64,000 nt of DNA from QHXW01 sp035297145 (lineage in GTDB: Bacteria; Acidobacteriota; Terriglobia; Bryobacterales; Bryobacteraceae), in the NCBI GenBank assembly GCA_035297145.1, contig DATGZN010000105.1, positions 25,344-89,343 of the forward strand, read 5' to 3'. The position numbers and the translations under genes were made by a program. The notes under the pieces are model-generated. The model had not been told where the DNA came from, ran no database searches, and saw only the letters and a list, made by a program, of their open reading frames with translations. Positions within the stretch are counted from its first letter, which is position 1. Every line of letters begins with the position of its first letter. This document shows, in pieces, positions 24,413 to 32,367 of the stretch.

Positions 24413-25468
24413 TTATCCCGCAGACCGCAAGTTGGAACCTAAGATCTCATTGTCCTTAGGTTCATCGATACGCCGCGGTCTCTGGCGCACGAGAATGGCT
24501 GGTTGCGAGTCGCCGCCCAGCGCCTTTCTCACGGCATAAATAGGCTTTCCCTGAGACTCGTAATATGTACGAGATAAAATCTCAGCCGCCAAGCCCAGGC
24601 AAAGGATCTGGATACCAACCAGAATCAGCAGGGTCGCAGCAAACAGCAGCGGCCCGTGCTGCAACATGACGGCATTGTGAAGAACCAACCTGTTAAAGGC
24701 CAAGCAGCAGCCAATGAATGTTCCAGCTGCAGTCGCCAGTAACCCGATGGGGCCAAAGAAATGCAGCGGCCGGGTCGAGTAATCGAGCAAGAACTTCGTA
24801 CTAAGCAGGTCGAGAAACACGTGGAGGGTTCGGGAAATACCGTAGTGCGATTTGCCGTTCCCGCGCGGGGGGTTGTTGATCGGGATCTCCGTGATTCGCG
24901 CACCGGACCAAGCGGCCAAGGCGGGAATGAAACGATGAAGCTCGCCGTAGAGCGGAAGGTTCTTGATAGTCTCGCGGCGATAGGCCTTGAAGGTCGTGCC
25001 AAAATCGTGGACTGAGACCCCCGAGAGCTTAGCCATCATCCAGTTCGCAATACGGCTTGGCAGCCGGCGTGACCACCACCCATCCCTCCGTTGGGCTCGC
25101 CATCCGCTGACAATGTCGTAGCCTTCCTCCAGTTTCGCCACGAAAGCAGGGATCTCCTCTGGATCGTGCTGTAGGTCGCCGTCCATCGAAATGATGATGT
25201 CGCCCTGTGCTGCATCGAATCCTGCCTTCAGAGCGGGGGTTTGACCGAAGTTCCGGCGTAGTGTGATGACTCTGACACGAGAATCGCTTTCCGAGATTTC
25301 ATAGAGTCTCTGTGGGGTTTCGTCTGAGCAGCCATCGTCAATCAAGATAATCTCGTAACCTTCGTCAAAACCCTCCATGACCTCAGTCAATCGCACGTAA
25401 AGTGGAGTGACATTCGCCGCCTCATTGTAGAGCGGCACCACAATCGAATATTTCACTTTATTATTCAT
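24413..25468 (-). CDS. GT2 family glycosyltransferase, DPM1/ArnC-like with membrane helices
   Basis: A 351-residue protein: GT-A domain (YSIVVPLYNEAANVTPLYVR, EIILIDDGCSDET, IISMDGDLQHDPEEIP) followed by two C-terminal membrane helices. This is the layout of polyprenyl-phosphate sugar synthases such as ArnC/GtrB. It would make the lipid-linked donor used by C-type transferases like the GT39 at 18747. ATGA overlap with the deacetylase gene upstream. Confidence 0.92.
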   Translation of the reverse strand: MNNKVKYSIVVPLYNEAANVTPLYVRLTEVMEGFDEGYEIILIDDGCSDETPQRLYEISESDSRVRVITLRRNFGQTPALKAGFDAAQGDIIISMDGDLQHDPEEIPAFVAKLEEGYDIVSGWRAQRRDGWWSRRLPSRIANWMMAKLSGVSVHDFGTTFKAYRRETIKNLPLYGELHRFIPALAAWSGARITEIPINNPPRGNGKSHYGISRTLHVFLDLLSTKFLLDYSTRPLHFFGPIGLLATAAGTFIGCCLAFNRLVLHNAVMLQHGPLLFAATLLILVGIQILCLGLAAEILSRTYYESQGKPIYAVRKALGGDSQPAILVRQRPRRIDEPKDNEILGSNLRSAG

Positions 25469-26421
25469 CCGACAAGTCTCCTAGTTTTAAGCCCGCGCCC
25501 GGACCCAATTGATACTGTTTCGAGCTGCGACACTGGCTCCTGCGCATGCATCACGAACTGCCCATAGCTAACAAGCTGAATGCCACCGCCGGCCACGAGT
25601 TTCTTGACTACGGGCGCAGTCAGCGCCCGGAATTCGACCTCGCGTTGGACCAGCAGCCGGGTGCCGCTGTCCACAAGATCGCCGTCGAGATACCCCGGAT
25701 GGCACATCAACTCACTGACACCTTCAGGCAAGCTTTCCAGGATCTCAATGACGTCCTGCACGTTCAGAAACCCGGTCTGGCTTAGACCGTAAAAGTGCTC
25801 GGCATACAGTAGCCCGGCCTTTGCCAGCCTTTCTGCAAAGGGCCTGGCGAAGCCGGCAACGGCCCGTCCTACCAGATATTGCTTGGCCACTGCCATTCGG
25901 GAACTCTTGACGCAAAGCAAAGTTGCCAGATTGGTCACAGCCTCCTGCGGGCAGCGTACGGTTCGAATCGAGAACTCTTGGGCCAGTCGTATGACGATCT
26001 CTGACAGGCCTGGCATCACGTGCACGTGCTTATGCCCATCGAGGTGAGTCGGCCGAATGCCGGCTCTAAAAACCTTAGTGATTTGCTCTCGGAGCTCAGT
26101 TTCTACTTCCGCGAGATTCACCTGCCGCGCCACGAGCGCCTTGAGCAAACGGCCTGGATTCAGATGCAGCCGCCCATCGCGACTGACGAGAGTGGTAATG
26201 CTCCGCGCGGGCGAAACCGGCTTGCCCGTCGTGAGATTCAAATGCACTCCGATCCCCAGTCCTGGCGTGCGCCGGCTGATCGATACGGCAGTTTCGAACG
26301 CTGCGCCGTTAGCCATAAGGGTTGTGCTACTGACAATGCCCTCCCTGTGGGCATCGACGATGCCTTTGCTCACCCCCAAGGTGAATCCAAAATCGTCAGC
26401 GTTGACAATGAGCTGCTTCAT
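25465..26421 (-). CDS. ChbG/HpnK (YdjC-like) family deacetylase
   Basis: A 318-residue YdjC-fold carbohydrate deacetylase: MKQLIVNADDFG at the start (metal-binding Asp pair), GIGVHLNLTTGKPV, and GIRPTHLDGHKHVHVMPG with metal-binding His residues. It removes acetyl groups from an amino sugar or glycolipid. ATG 26421 gives the canonical N-terminus; the frame extends 22 codons upstream but inside the previous gene. It overlaps the upstream gene by 26 nt and the GT2 by 4 nt. The trio of flippase-like protein, HpnK and GT2 is also seen in hopanoid and glycolipid loci. Confidence 0.92.
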   Translation of the reverse strand: MKQLIVNADDFGFTLGVSKGIVDAHREGIVSSTTLMANGAAFETAVSISRRTPGLGIGVHLNLTTGKPVSPARSITTLVSRDGRLHLNPGRLLKALVARQVNLAEVETELREQITKVFRAGIRPTHLDGHKHVHVMPGLSEIVIRLAQEFSIRTVRCPQEAVTNLATLLCVKSSRMAVAKQYLVGRAVAGFARPFAERLAKAGLLYAEHFYGLSQTGFLNVQDVIEILESLPEGVSELMCHPGYLDGDLVDSGTRLLVQREVEFRALTAPVVKKLVAGGGIQLVSYGQFVMHAQEPVSQLETVSIGSGRGLKTRRLVG

Positions 26422-27430
26422 AGCTAGCTGCGCTCCTCTCTGCCACAGGTGAGAGAATTGAATACTTGGTCCAGAAAAACAAGCCAATTGCTGCCCAGAA
26501 AAGAGTACGAATCTTGCGGATGACGGCTAACGAAACGCCCTCGCTCGCAGCATAGCCAACCGCCTGCAATGTGGCGGCCGCCGCTCCTTCCTGAACCCCT
26601 AGCCCGAGAGGGACGAAAGAAAAGGCCAATTGAGCGGCTCTGCTGGCTGACTCCACAAGATATGCAGCGAACAGCGATGTATGCGCCGTCGTGACGTTCA
26701 GGATCAGATAGGCTTCTCCGACACCCGTAAAATTGGTTGCGATCTCAATCGCCAAGACCGCAAGAAAGGTGCGCCGGCTCTTCAGAAAGAATTCGTAGAT
26801 CGTGTGCTCGACATCGCGCACGGATTGCTCATGGCGCTCCAGGAAAGCCCAATGCAATCCTAATCGCTTCAGGAAATCGAGCATTCTTCCGAGCAGCAAG
26901 ATCCGCCGGGTGAGAGTCCAGCCGACCAGCGCTATGCAAGCGAGAGAGCCAATTACCAGCCCGCCACCAATCCACCACAAGCCACGCAGTGCAGCCACTT
27001 CGACCAGTGCAAACACAAGCCCACTCAACATGAATAAAACCGCGGCGAGGGCATAGATGAGGTTTTCGATTACGACTGATGATGCCCCGGCTTCTACAGG
27101 AATCAGGTGCGAAACTGCGACCACCTTGGCCGGTTCACCGAGCAGCGGCCCGGCAGGCGTGAGGTCACTCAGCGCTTCACCGATCAGTCTGGGCCCTAGG
27201 AGATCGAGCGCAACTGGACGCCGTCCGTTCGTCTGAACGCAATAGCTCCATCCCAGTGCCCGCAAGACATGTCTTGCGCCCGAAAGCAGAATCAGGGCAA
27301 CCGCACCCCACCCGACGACCCGGATGTTCTCGAGAACGGCCATGGGGCCGGTCCGATGTAACAAATAGACAAAAAGCGCGATGCTGGCCACCGAGGCCAC
27401 TGGGCGAAGATAACGGCTGACAGCATTCAT
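26396..27430 (-). CDS. Lysylphosphatidylglycerol synthase TM-region / HpnL-like membrane protein
   Basis: A 344-residue polytopic protein of the UPF0104/LPG-synthase transmembrane family, with about eight hydrophobic segments and the family block RAAQLAFSFVPLGLGVQEGA near the C-terminus. The soluble acyltransferase domain of MprF is absent, so it is a stand-alone flippase-like protein as in HpnL. It would move a lipid or glycolipid across the inner membrane. First of a five-gene overlapping run toward 22065. Confidence 0.88.
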   Translation of the reverse strand: MNAVSRYLRPVASVASIALFVYLLHRTGPMAVLENIRVVGWGAVALILLSGARHVLRALGWSYCVQTNGRRPVALDLLGPRLIGEALSDLTPAGPLLGEPAKVVAVSHLIPVEAGASSVVIENLIYALAAVLFMLSGLVFALVEVAALRGLWWIGGGLVIGSLACIALVGWTLTRRILLLGRMLDFLKRLGLHWAFLERHEQSVRDVEHTIYEFFLKSRRTFLAVLAIEIATNFTGVGEAYLILNVTTAHTSLFAAYLVESASRAAQLAFSFVPLGLGVQEGAAAATLQAVGYAASEGVSLAVIRKIRTLFWAAIGLFFWTKYSILSPVAERSAASYEAAHCQR

Positions 27431-27483
27431 TGGCAGCTCCTCAGCTCAGCAACGTTAACCGATTGGACCGGCTTCATCACAAT

Positions 27484-28536
27484 TCACCTGTCGGCGATCG
27501 AGACCTTATGCTTCCTCGATAGCTTCCGCTGGAAATCAGGCCAAAACTCCTTGACGATGTTCGCGGCCATATCAACAGCAATTTGGGTCTCTAGCTTCGA
27601 TATCGCATTCCCCGCTGTTCGATTGTCTGGATAGTAAGCCTCAGAAATCGCGACAGCGGTAGAATTGCCCACCCACTCCGAAAAGTTAAACTGCATTCCG
27701 CCCGAATCCTTGTGAGTCCAGAAAATCTGGCCGACAGCATATGCCAGCCTTGACCATCCGCTGCCGGATAACTTGGGGAAATATCGCGGGTCCTGATGGA
27801 GGATGGTTGGGAAGATACCTTCCGTCATATAATTACCGATCACAAAGTCGGCGTAGGCCGTCCCAAAGTACCGTGAATAGCCCGCGACCCCCTGCCCAAA
27901 CGATTTCGTCGCGTTGGTCATTTGTGCCTCGCCCGCAAAGGCGGCTGCCAGGGCGACGGTACCGCGATCAAAGGAATCCTCCGCGGCCAGCTTGAACTTC
28001 TCTTCGGGGTTAATAGGCGAATATTCCTCCAGGGGCGGCGATGTCCGAAAGTTCGGAATAACCCACAGAACATGCTTAGAAGGCTGTTGCACCACGTCGG
28101 CAGAAGGTGATGTTTCGGCGCTTTTGGCAGACTCCGACGGTGCCGTGAGATTCGAGTCCACGTTCTGGGATACGGCTAGTGCCGGCCAAAACAGGATTGC
28201 TAGGAGCGTTGCGCTGAGCCAGTGAGAGATCGAGCTTCGAAGTATGTTCGTCCGTGATGAAGCAGCAGGAATCAGATCTGGTCCTGCGCCAATTAGATCT
28301 GGCTGATGCTGCCACTCTGGGCGAATGCCGTTCCGGCACCAAAGCTTTGGGACAAAATGAGAGATTATGAACCCGTACTTGACTTCATTGTTGGCATGCT
28401 GTGCAATCTCCGCCGGGAGATACGCTACTCGTTCACTGCTTCTTAGCGCTATCACAAATACCTCTTTCAGTTCCTTGCGTTCGTTCGGGAAACTTATAAG
28501 CACGGAGTCTGCCATAAAGGAGTAGTAGTCGGGCAT
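27484..28536 (-). CDS. Exported protein sharing the LHQDPRY region with 14911-15972
   Basis: 350 residues. A long hydrophilic N-terminal stretch (about 95 residues) precedes a signal-like segment (HWLSATLLAILFWPALAVSQ). The mature part is proline/serine-rich, then alpha/beta with GNYMTEGIFPTILHQDPRYF, FNFSEWVGNSTAVAISEAYY and AVDMAANIVKEFWPDFQ. This aligns by eye with the C-terminal half of the protein at 14911. The first ATG is supported by the promoter at 28561 and a GGAATA site. The N-terminal extension is still odd: either the true start is a downstream non-ATG codon or the extension is cytoplasmic. Function unknown; an outer-membrane role is a guess. Confidence 0.7.
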   Translation of the reverse strand: MPDYYSFMADSVLISFPNERKELKEVFVIALRSSERVAYLPAEIAQHANNEVKYGFIISHFVPKLWCRNGIRPEWQHQPDLIGAGPDLIPAASSRTNILRSSISHWLSATLLAILFWPALAVSQNVDSNLTAPSESAKSAETSPSADVVQQPSKHVLWVIPNFRTSPPLEEYSPINPEEKFKLAAEDSFDRGTVALAAAFAGEAQMTNATKSFGQGVAGYSRYFGTAYADFVIGNYMTEGIFPTILHQDPRYFPKLSGSGWSRLAYAVGQIFWTHKDSGGMQFNFSEWVGNSTAVAISEAYYPDNRTAGNAISKLETQIAVDMAANIVKEFWPDFQRKLSRKHKVSIADR

Positions 28537-28560
28537 CAGTTATTCCACGTTCCGCAATTC

Positions 28561-28576
28561 AGCAGGATCCGCGCCA
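28561..28576 (-). promoter_or_regulatory. Candidate sigma-54 promoter for the 28536-22065 gene run
   Basis: Minus-strand TGGCGCGGATCCTGCT is close to the consensus TGGCRCG-N4-TTGC, with GG-N10-GC spacing. Predicted start near 28550, 14 nt before ATG 28536. Half sites lie at about -129 to -146. Confidence 0.55.
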
Positions 28577-28678
28577 TAAGGTGGTTGTTGCAGAGACTTT
28601 ACTTAAGGACGCAGAGCCCCTCCGGACTAGCACAAACAAGTCGGCGATAGTTCGAGAAGATGTCACACTTATGGCAGT

Positions 28679-28696
28679 TGCCGAGGCAGATGCCGA
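28679..28696. promoter_or_regulatory. Paired TGCCGA half sites
   Basis: TGCCGA occurs at 28679-28684 and 28691-28696 as a direct repeat inside TGCCGAGGCAGATGCCGA. The block GGCAGATGCCGA also occurs at 30120-30148 and, on the other strand, at 60661-60680, each near a -24/-12 promoter. Confidence 0.45.
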
Positions 28697-29198
28697 GAGG
28701 TCCGCATTGGAGGACACGATCTGCCCTGTTTTGTGGGATGCCCAGGGCCAGTCGTTCGCGCCTGTGGCCGTAAAGACCGAGTGAAAACAGCTATACCGCC
28801 GCGAAGCAATATCCATGGGATTCTAGTACTGAACGCCAACGGCCGTGGAGGAGACTCTGGACCCCGCCGAATCATCCACCGAGTATCCGCATTTCCGTCG
28901 GAGTTTTACGGCCCGGTCGCACTGCGTTTCGACCCCCGCTCGCCCTTGATCCAGCGAGCAAACCGCCACTAGCGGCCAATTCGGTTATTAAGTTCGGAGT
29001 CCGATGTCGTGCGCGATGGGCTTGCCCTTTTTAAGCCCATCGCAGCTCATGCGTGGCCTGGCCCCAGGAATGCCTGCAGGCAATTGCCGAGTGATTCGAA
29101 AATTCCCGTGATCGCCGCAGGTGCAAGAACGTGTGATACGAGAACGGATAAGTTGGCCCAGGAGCGAGTCACTATGCGAGGCACATCGGCGCCTGACC

Positions 29199-29939
29199 TC
29201 AGTAGAGACGGACCGCGTTCTCAAGCAGGAATGTCAGCCGCGTCTCCGAAGGAATCCGGACGCGCTGGCCCTTGGTAACAATTTCCGCGCCAGTGCCAGC
29301 GGCGGCACCAGCGCCCAACCCGATCGCGGCACCCCGCCCACCGCCCGCGGCTGCGCCAATAATTGTTCCCAACAGCGCTGTACCTCCGACGACTTTACCG
29401 GTGCGGGCACCCCGCGAGGAACTTTGCTCCGTAACGGTCTCCGTGTTGACGTCCACCATCCGCCCATTTACCTTCACACTCACCAGATCGAGCGTGAGTG
29501 TGGTTCGCCCGGTGAGCTTTCCCGATTGCTGATCATCCACGAGTTTCACCATCGCGTCGGCGCCGCGCGGAATCGCAGTTTGTCCATCGATCATCACCGG
29601 CTGGTCCAAGCTGGCCGCAAAGGTCTGGCCGATGGAGTTGTGTTCCGAATCTACGGCATCGATCATCCGGATAGCCAGCTTGGTTCCAGCAGGAAGTGTG
29701 AGGGCGTCCACCGATGCTGCCGGGCGTTCTTCCTTTGTCCCGGCTGCGCCGAATTGAATGCCGGCGATGTCGGCGATCTCCAGGCTGCGGATTTGATCGC
29801 CAACGTCGACTCTCACCTCTCGTGCCGAACCTCCCAAATAAGTGCCGGTGATGACCCGACCATCACGAAGTGTCACCGTATCTGCTGCCAGAGCAGCTAT
29901 TGCGAGCGTCAAAAACAATCCGATTTGTAGCAAGCGCAT
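29199..29939 (-). CDS. Secreted glycine-zipper protein
   Basis: 246 residues with a clear signal peptide (MRLLQIGLFLTLAIAALAAD), an N-terminal beta segment (TVTLRDGRVITGTYLGGSAR) that resembles an SH3-like or Sm-like fold, and a middle beta-rich domain (LPAGTKLAIRMIDAVDSE). A glycine-zipper helix (GTIIGAAAGGGRGAAIGLG) and a basic C-terminus ending RIPSETRLTFLLENAV follow. Proteins of this design are frequent in Acidobacteriota, without a known role. The glycine zipper suggests membrane association. The strong site GAGGACAA precedes the ATG. Confidence 0.75.
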   Translation of the reverse strand: MRLLQIGLFLTLAIAALAADTVTLRDGRVITGTYLGGSAREVRVDVGDQIRSLEIADIAGIQFGAAGTKEERPAASVDALTLPAGTKLAIRMIDAVDSEHNSIGQTFAASLDQPVMIDGQTAIPRGADAMVKLVDDQQSGKLTGRTTLTLDLVSVKVNGRMVDVNTETVTEQSSSRGARTGKVVGGTALLGTIIGAAAGGGRGAAIGLGAGAAAGTGAEIVTKGQRVRIPSETRLTFLLENAVRLY

Positions 29940-30119
29940 TTTGTCCTCCTTACCTCCCGCTTAACATTCGATTCCCGCAGCGAGGCCCCCGCGAGTACAG
30001 ATCGCTTCCACAGCGCTGAACCGCGGATGTCTGCCGAAAGTTCATACAGTATTCCAGCCTTACAAGTACACGGCGCTTGCCACGGCAAGTCTTTTGATTT
30101 CAATATGGCCGTTCAGCGC

Positions 30120-30148
30120 TTCGGCACCCGACACCGGCAGATGCCGAA
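30120..30148. promoter_or_regulatory. Wide palindrome TTCGGCA-N15-TGCCGAA (candidate enhancer site)
   Basis: Two 7-bp inverted arms, 30120-30126 and 30142-30148. They lie about 87-115 bp upstream of the predicted start of the promoter at 30208. The rest of 29940-30283 shows no gene. Confidence 0.5.
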
Positions 30149-30207
30149 CCCAGTGACCAATGCCACGTGCGCCGGTGGGAAACCGTTGATTTGTAAGACA
30201 AAGATAT

Positions 30208-30223
30208 GGGCAGGCCGATTGCA
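30208..30223 (+). promoter_or_regulatory. Candidate sigma-54 promoter for AI-2E transporter copy 2
   Basis: GGGCAGGCCGATTGCA, GG-N10-GC with a perfect TTGCA. Predicted start near 30234; the leader of 50 nt contains AGGAG before ATG 30284. Confidence 0.6.
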
Positions 30224-30283
30224 CGACCCGCGATAGAAAGTGAAATGGCCTTTGGGCTGGAGGTGAAATGAATAGGAGAACCT

Positions 30284-31519
30284 ATGCATTCGAGGCTGCC
30301 GTCTGAAATGTGGGAATCGGAGGCAGGGCCACACGTTCATTCGAGACAAAGGCTGGCCGCTCGCGGCGTCGACTCCACTCCGCGCCTCCCGATGAATGGT
30401 CTGTTCCGGGCGTTGCAACCACGCGGCCTGAGTGGCGGTTTGATCTCGCTCGCGGCCGCGATTGCGCTGCTGTATTACGGACGGCTTTTTCTGGTGATTT
30501 TGTGCACCGCCGTCATCATCAATTTCATTCTGGAACCGTTCGTGGGTTTGCTGATCCGGGTGCGCGTGCCCCGCGCGCTGGCCAGTTTCATCGTATGCTC
30601 CTTTGCCGTCTGTGCGCTGTACTTCGCCGGACTGGGCGCGTACAGGCAGAGGACCACGCTTTTGGAGAACGTGCCTAAGTACGCGGAGCGTATCTCCGAC
30701 CTCTCGGACGGGGTCATGACGAAGCTTGAGAGCACGGAGCAGGCGGCCTACGCCTTGGTGGCGCCGAAACGCCGGAGCCAGACCGCACAGAACGCACCAG
30801 CCAGGAGACGGAGAACGCCCGAGCCGCTCGTGCCGGCGACGCCAAGTATCCAGGAGGTGCGCATCCGGCCTGAGCGTCCGCCAATCGCTGATTTCGTCCA
30901 TTCGCATCTTGGCTCGCTCTACAATACGCTGCTGCTCGCATCGTTCGTGCCGTTCCTCGTGTATTTCATGTTGAGCTGGCGCGACCACATCCAACCCGCC
31001 TTCCTTCAAGTGTTCGAAGGCCCCGACCGGGTTGTCGCCGCCACGAGCCTGGACGGCATCGCCTCGATGGTGCGGGCGTTCGTGGTTGGCAATTTCCTGT
31101 TGGGCCTGCTGCTGGCCGTCGCCAGCACGGCTTTTTTCTGGGCGTTTTCGCTGCCGTATCCGATTCTGATCGGGCCTTTGAGCGGCTTCCTGAGCCTCGT
31201 GCCTTTCGTCGGAGTGCCGCTGGCGCTTGCCCCGCCGCTCCTGGCGGCACTGGCCGTCTACAGCACTCCGGCGCCGTACCTGATCATCGTGGGCGTAGTG
31301 GCGCTGTTTCATCTTCTAGCGATGAACCTGCTCTACCCGAAGATCGTGGGTCCGCGCGTGCACTTGAACCCGCTGGTGGTTAGCCTGGCGCTGATGTTCT
31401 GGAGCGTGCTATGGGGTGCCGCCGGGCTGATCCTGGCAATTCCGCTGACCGCCGGCATCAAAGCGGTCTGCGACCACGTGAAGACTTTGGAACGCTACGG
31501 GCGACTGCTGGGAGATTGA
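30284..31519 (+). CDS. AI-2E family transporter (PerM-like), copy 2
   Basis: A 411-residue AI-2E/PerM-type permease: paired N-terminal helices, a long soluble loop unusually rich in Arg, Pro and Ala (KRRSQTAQNAPARRRRTPEP), then the conserved C-terminal membrane half (SLVPFVGVPLALAPPLLAAL, NLLYPKIVGPRVHLNPLVV). It differs from copy 1 at 6030 by this basic insertion and by length, so it is not a recent duplicate. AGGAG precedes the ATG. Substrate unknown. It stands alone behind a sigma-54-type promoter. Confidence 0.9.
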   Translation: MHSRLPSEMWESEAGPHVHSRQRLAARGVDSTPRLPMNGLFRALQPRGLSGGLISLAAAIALLYYGRLFLVILCTAVIINFILEPFVGLLIRVRVPRALASFIVCSFAVCALYFAGLGAYRQRTTLLENVPKYAERISDLSDGVMTKLESTEQAAYALVAPKRRSQTAQNAPARRRRTPEPLVPATPSIQEVRIRPERPPIADFVHSHLGSLYNTLLLASFVPFLVYFMLSWRDHIQPAFLQVFEGPDRVVAATSLDGIASMVRAFVVGNFLLGLLLAVASTAFFWAFSLPYPILIGPLSGFLSLVPFVGVPLALAPPLLAALAVYSTPAPYLIIVGVVALFHLLAMNLLYPKIVGPRVHLNPLVVSLALMFWSVLWGAAGLILAIPLTAGIKAVCDHVKTLERYGRLLGD

Positions 31520-31550
31520 TTTCATTCAATGCGAACAGCGGTAGACAGAT

Positions 31551-31835
31551 TCACTTGTCTGCTTTGCGTCCCGCGCCCTCTCGTACAGCGTCTGCGGCAC
31601 GTTGCTGTGCACCCTGCACGCTTTCGTCACCACCAGGTATGGCAATCCATTTAGGATCCGATAGCCGCTTCGCGTAGCCAGAGTTTGGATCTAACAGTAG
31701 TTCCTTCGCTTTCCTGCCTTCCCACTCTCCGTGATCCAACTCGCGTAATCGCGGTGTATTGCGGATAAGCAATCCCAGTGCGGCTCCATACAACTCCGCC
31801 GTTTGGTAAGCCCGACGAGCAGTGCTACAGGCGAT
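31551..31835 (-). pseudogene. Histidine phosphatase (phosphoglycerate mutase-like) fragment
   Basis: The frame reads IACSTARRAYQTAELYGAAL, RLRELDHGEWEGRKAKELLL and IPGGDESVQGAQQRAADAV: the middle of a histidine phosphatase (S-x-x-R-A-x-Q-TA, then E-x-x-H/F-G-x-WEG). The N-terminal RHG motif and the C-terminal catalytic His are both missing. Upstream the same frame runs into unrelated sequence derived from the LarA-like piece. Non-functional remnant. Confidence 0.7.
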
Positions 31836-31854
31836 GCGCTGCACGCCAAGAGGG

Positions 31855-31987
31855 TCTGATTGCCCGCGACCATGATGATTACGCCGCCGTCTTTGTTCGT
31901 GGCCTCGGCCGAGTTGAGACGCTTCACTGCCTGATGGATGTTCTGATGCTGTGGACATCCGCCATTCGCGACCACCGTGATGTCCAC
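31855..31987 (-). pseudogene. Lactate racemase (LarA/DUF2088)-like fragment
   Basis: Reads DITVVANGGCPQHQNIHQAV and NSAEATNKDGGVIIMVAG, the C-terminal-domain pattern of nickel-dependent lactate racemase LarA and its relatives (D-I-V-x-N-G-G-x-P-x-D-x-N-x-x-Q-x-V-K). Only about 44 residues remain, with a stop just upstream. It abuts the phosphatase fragment in a different frame. Confidence 0.6.
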
Positions 31988-32254
31988 AGGCTAGTGAAGC
32001 AAGAAATTCGCACCCCTTCGCATGAGCCAGGATGGTCTTGTAGGACGAAACTCCGGGGAGCACGGATTTCCGGCCACCGGAAAACCGGCGAACAAATGGA
32101 GCTCAATGAAGCGCCAGCAGCAGGTCCGCTTCGGCGGCGACCCTGTTGACGATGCACTCATCTCTGGAAGTTTTCGCGGCCTCAGCGAACCCCTTAGATC
32201 TCAACGCGGTCGGTGTCAGTAGCACAGGAACGGATGGCATTTGCCCCGTCGCCA

Positions 32255-32268
32255 GCCGAATCTCGGCA
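32255..32268. promoter_or_regulatory. Palindrome GCCGA-ATC-TCGGCA before histidine kinase 1
   Basis: Identical to the string at 14715-14728. It directly abuts a weak -24/-12-like TGGCCGTCTAGCGGCC (32270-32285), so here the palindrome may overlap the promoter. About 100 bp before ATG 32368. The rest of 31988-32307 shows no gene. Confidence 0.45.
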
Positions 32269-32367
32269 GTGGCCGTCTAGCGGCCCGGGGGCGAGCTAAG
32301 CGCAGGGATGCCGACTGCCTTCGGAGGAATTGTCGAGTATTCTAAGCGGGATAATATTAAGTCATAC

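Larger units (their letters stand above)
28537..29198. other. Intergenic region, about 660 bp
   Basis: No gene recognised. It holds the sigma-54-type promoter at 28561-28576 and TGCCGA half sites at 28679-28696. The part 28700-29198 shows nothing. Confidence 0.4.

Noticed and set aside
29121..29930. A 269-codon plus-strand frame
   Set aside because: Antisense to the secreted glycine-zipper protein, whose signal peptide and ribosome-binding site are convincing.
30113..31312. A 399-codon open frame on the minus strand
   Set aside because: It lies antisense to the clear AI-2E permease, is full of Arg, His and Gln as expected for a GC-rich shadow frame, and has no motif.
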